NCBI GenBank assembly: GCA_017654935.2
Contig: CM065699.1
Span: 21,195,851 to 21,259,850, forward strand
Direction: 5' to 3'
DNA from: Phymorhynchus buccinoides
Taxonomy: Eukaryota > Mollusca > Gastropoda > Neogastropoda > Raphitomidae
DNA: 64,000 nucleotides
Below are more notes on the stretch, generated by a model. It had not been told where the DNA came from and made no database searches. It saw nothing but the letters and a program-made list of their open reading frames with translations. How positions within the stretch are numbered: position 1 is the stretch's first letter. The DNA itself is not shown here.

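Overview
The window is eukaryotic, intron-rich and repeat-dense. Exons of 84-589 bp sit in introns of up to 8.8 kb filled with microsatellites, tRNA-headed SINEs, small TIR elements, a DIRS retrotransposon and a LINE tail. The two recognisable host genes are an SLC7 amino-acid transporter and EDC4 (Ge-1/HEDLS), an mRNA-decapping scaffold. The repeat content and diverged protein sequences suggest a marine lophotrochozoan, most likely a mollusc. That assignment is inference; nothing here fixes the species.

Positions 1-20172 form one giant inverted repeat centred on 9766 with no spacer. Each arm (about 9.8 and 10.4 kb) carries the same five 5' exons of an SLC7 light chain, so the two copies are head to head: minus strand in the left arm, plus strand in the right. 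All exon joins are in phase in the left copy. The right copy has indels in its fourth and fifth exons, including an expanded G/C run. The right arm also has about 550 bp that the left lacks. The right arm is followed by about 640 bp with nothing recognised, then a 500-N scaffold gap (20810-21309). Whether the palindrome is biological or an assembly product is the main open question for this part.

From 22269 to the window end runs EDC4 on the plus strand. I resolved 19 exons with fully consistent phase (about 1090 codons): the WD40 part, a Ser/Pro-rich linker, an acidic exon, and the start of the helical C-terminal region. The first exons and the 3' end are outside the visible sequence. Two introns carry minor-spliceosome (U12) signals: a GT-AG intron (22456-24190) and an AT-AC intron (56244-58713). 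Three exon borders are embedded in tandem arrays: a donor multiplied five times (38360-38950), an acceptor in a roughly 65-bp array (40550-41290), and an acceptor multiplied ten times (61145-61840).

The EDC4 introns also hold an apparently intact DIRS-type tyrosine-recombinase retrotransposon (46779-53240), with gag-like, RT/RNase H and recombinase ORFs, inverted terminal repeats and an internal complementary region. They hold a 5'-truncated LINE, and a set of CAG...CTG-ended elements flanked by 6-7-bp duplications, several verified against related unoccupied repeat copies within this same window. TTAA-flanked piggyBac-like MITEs, a foldback element with telomere-like motifs and several (GAA)n-tailed dispersed repeats complete the picture.
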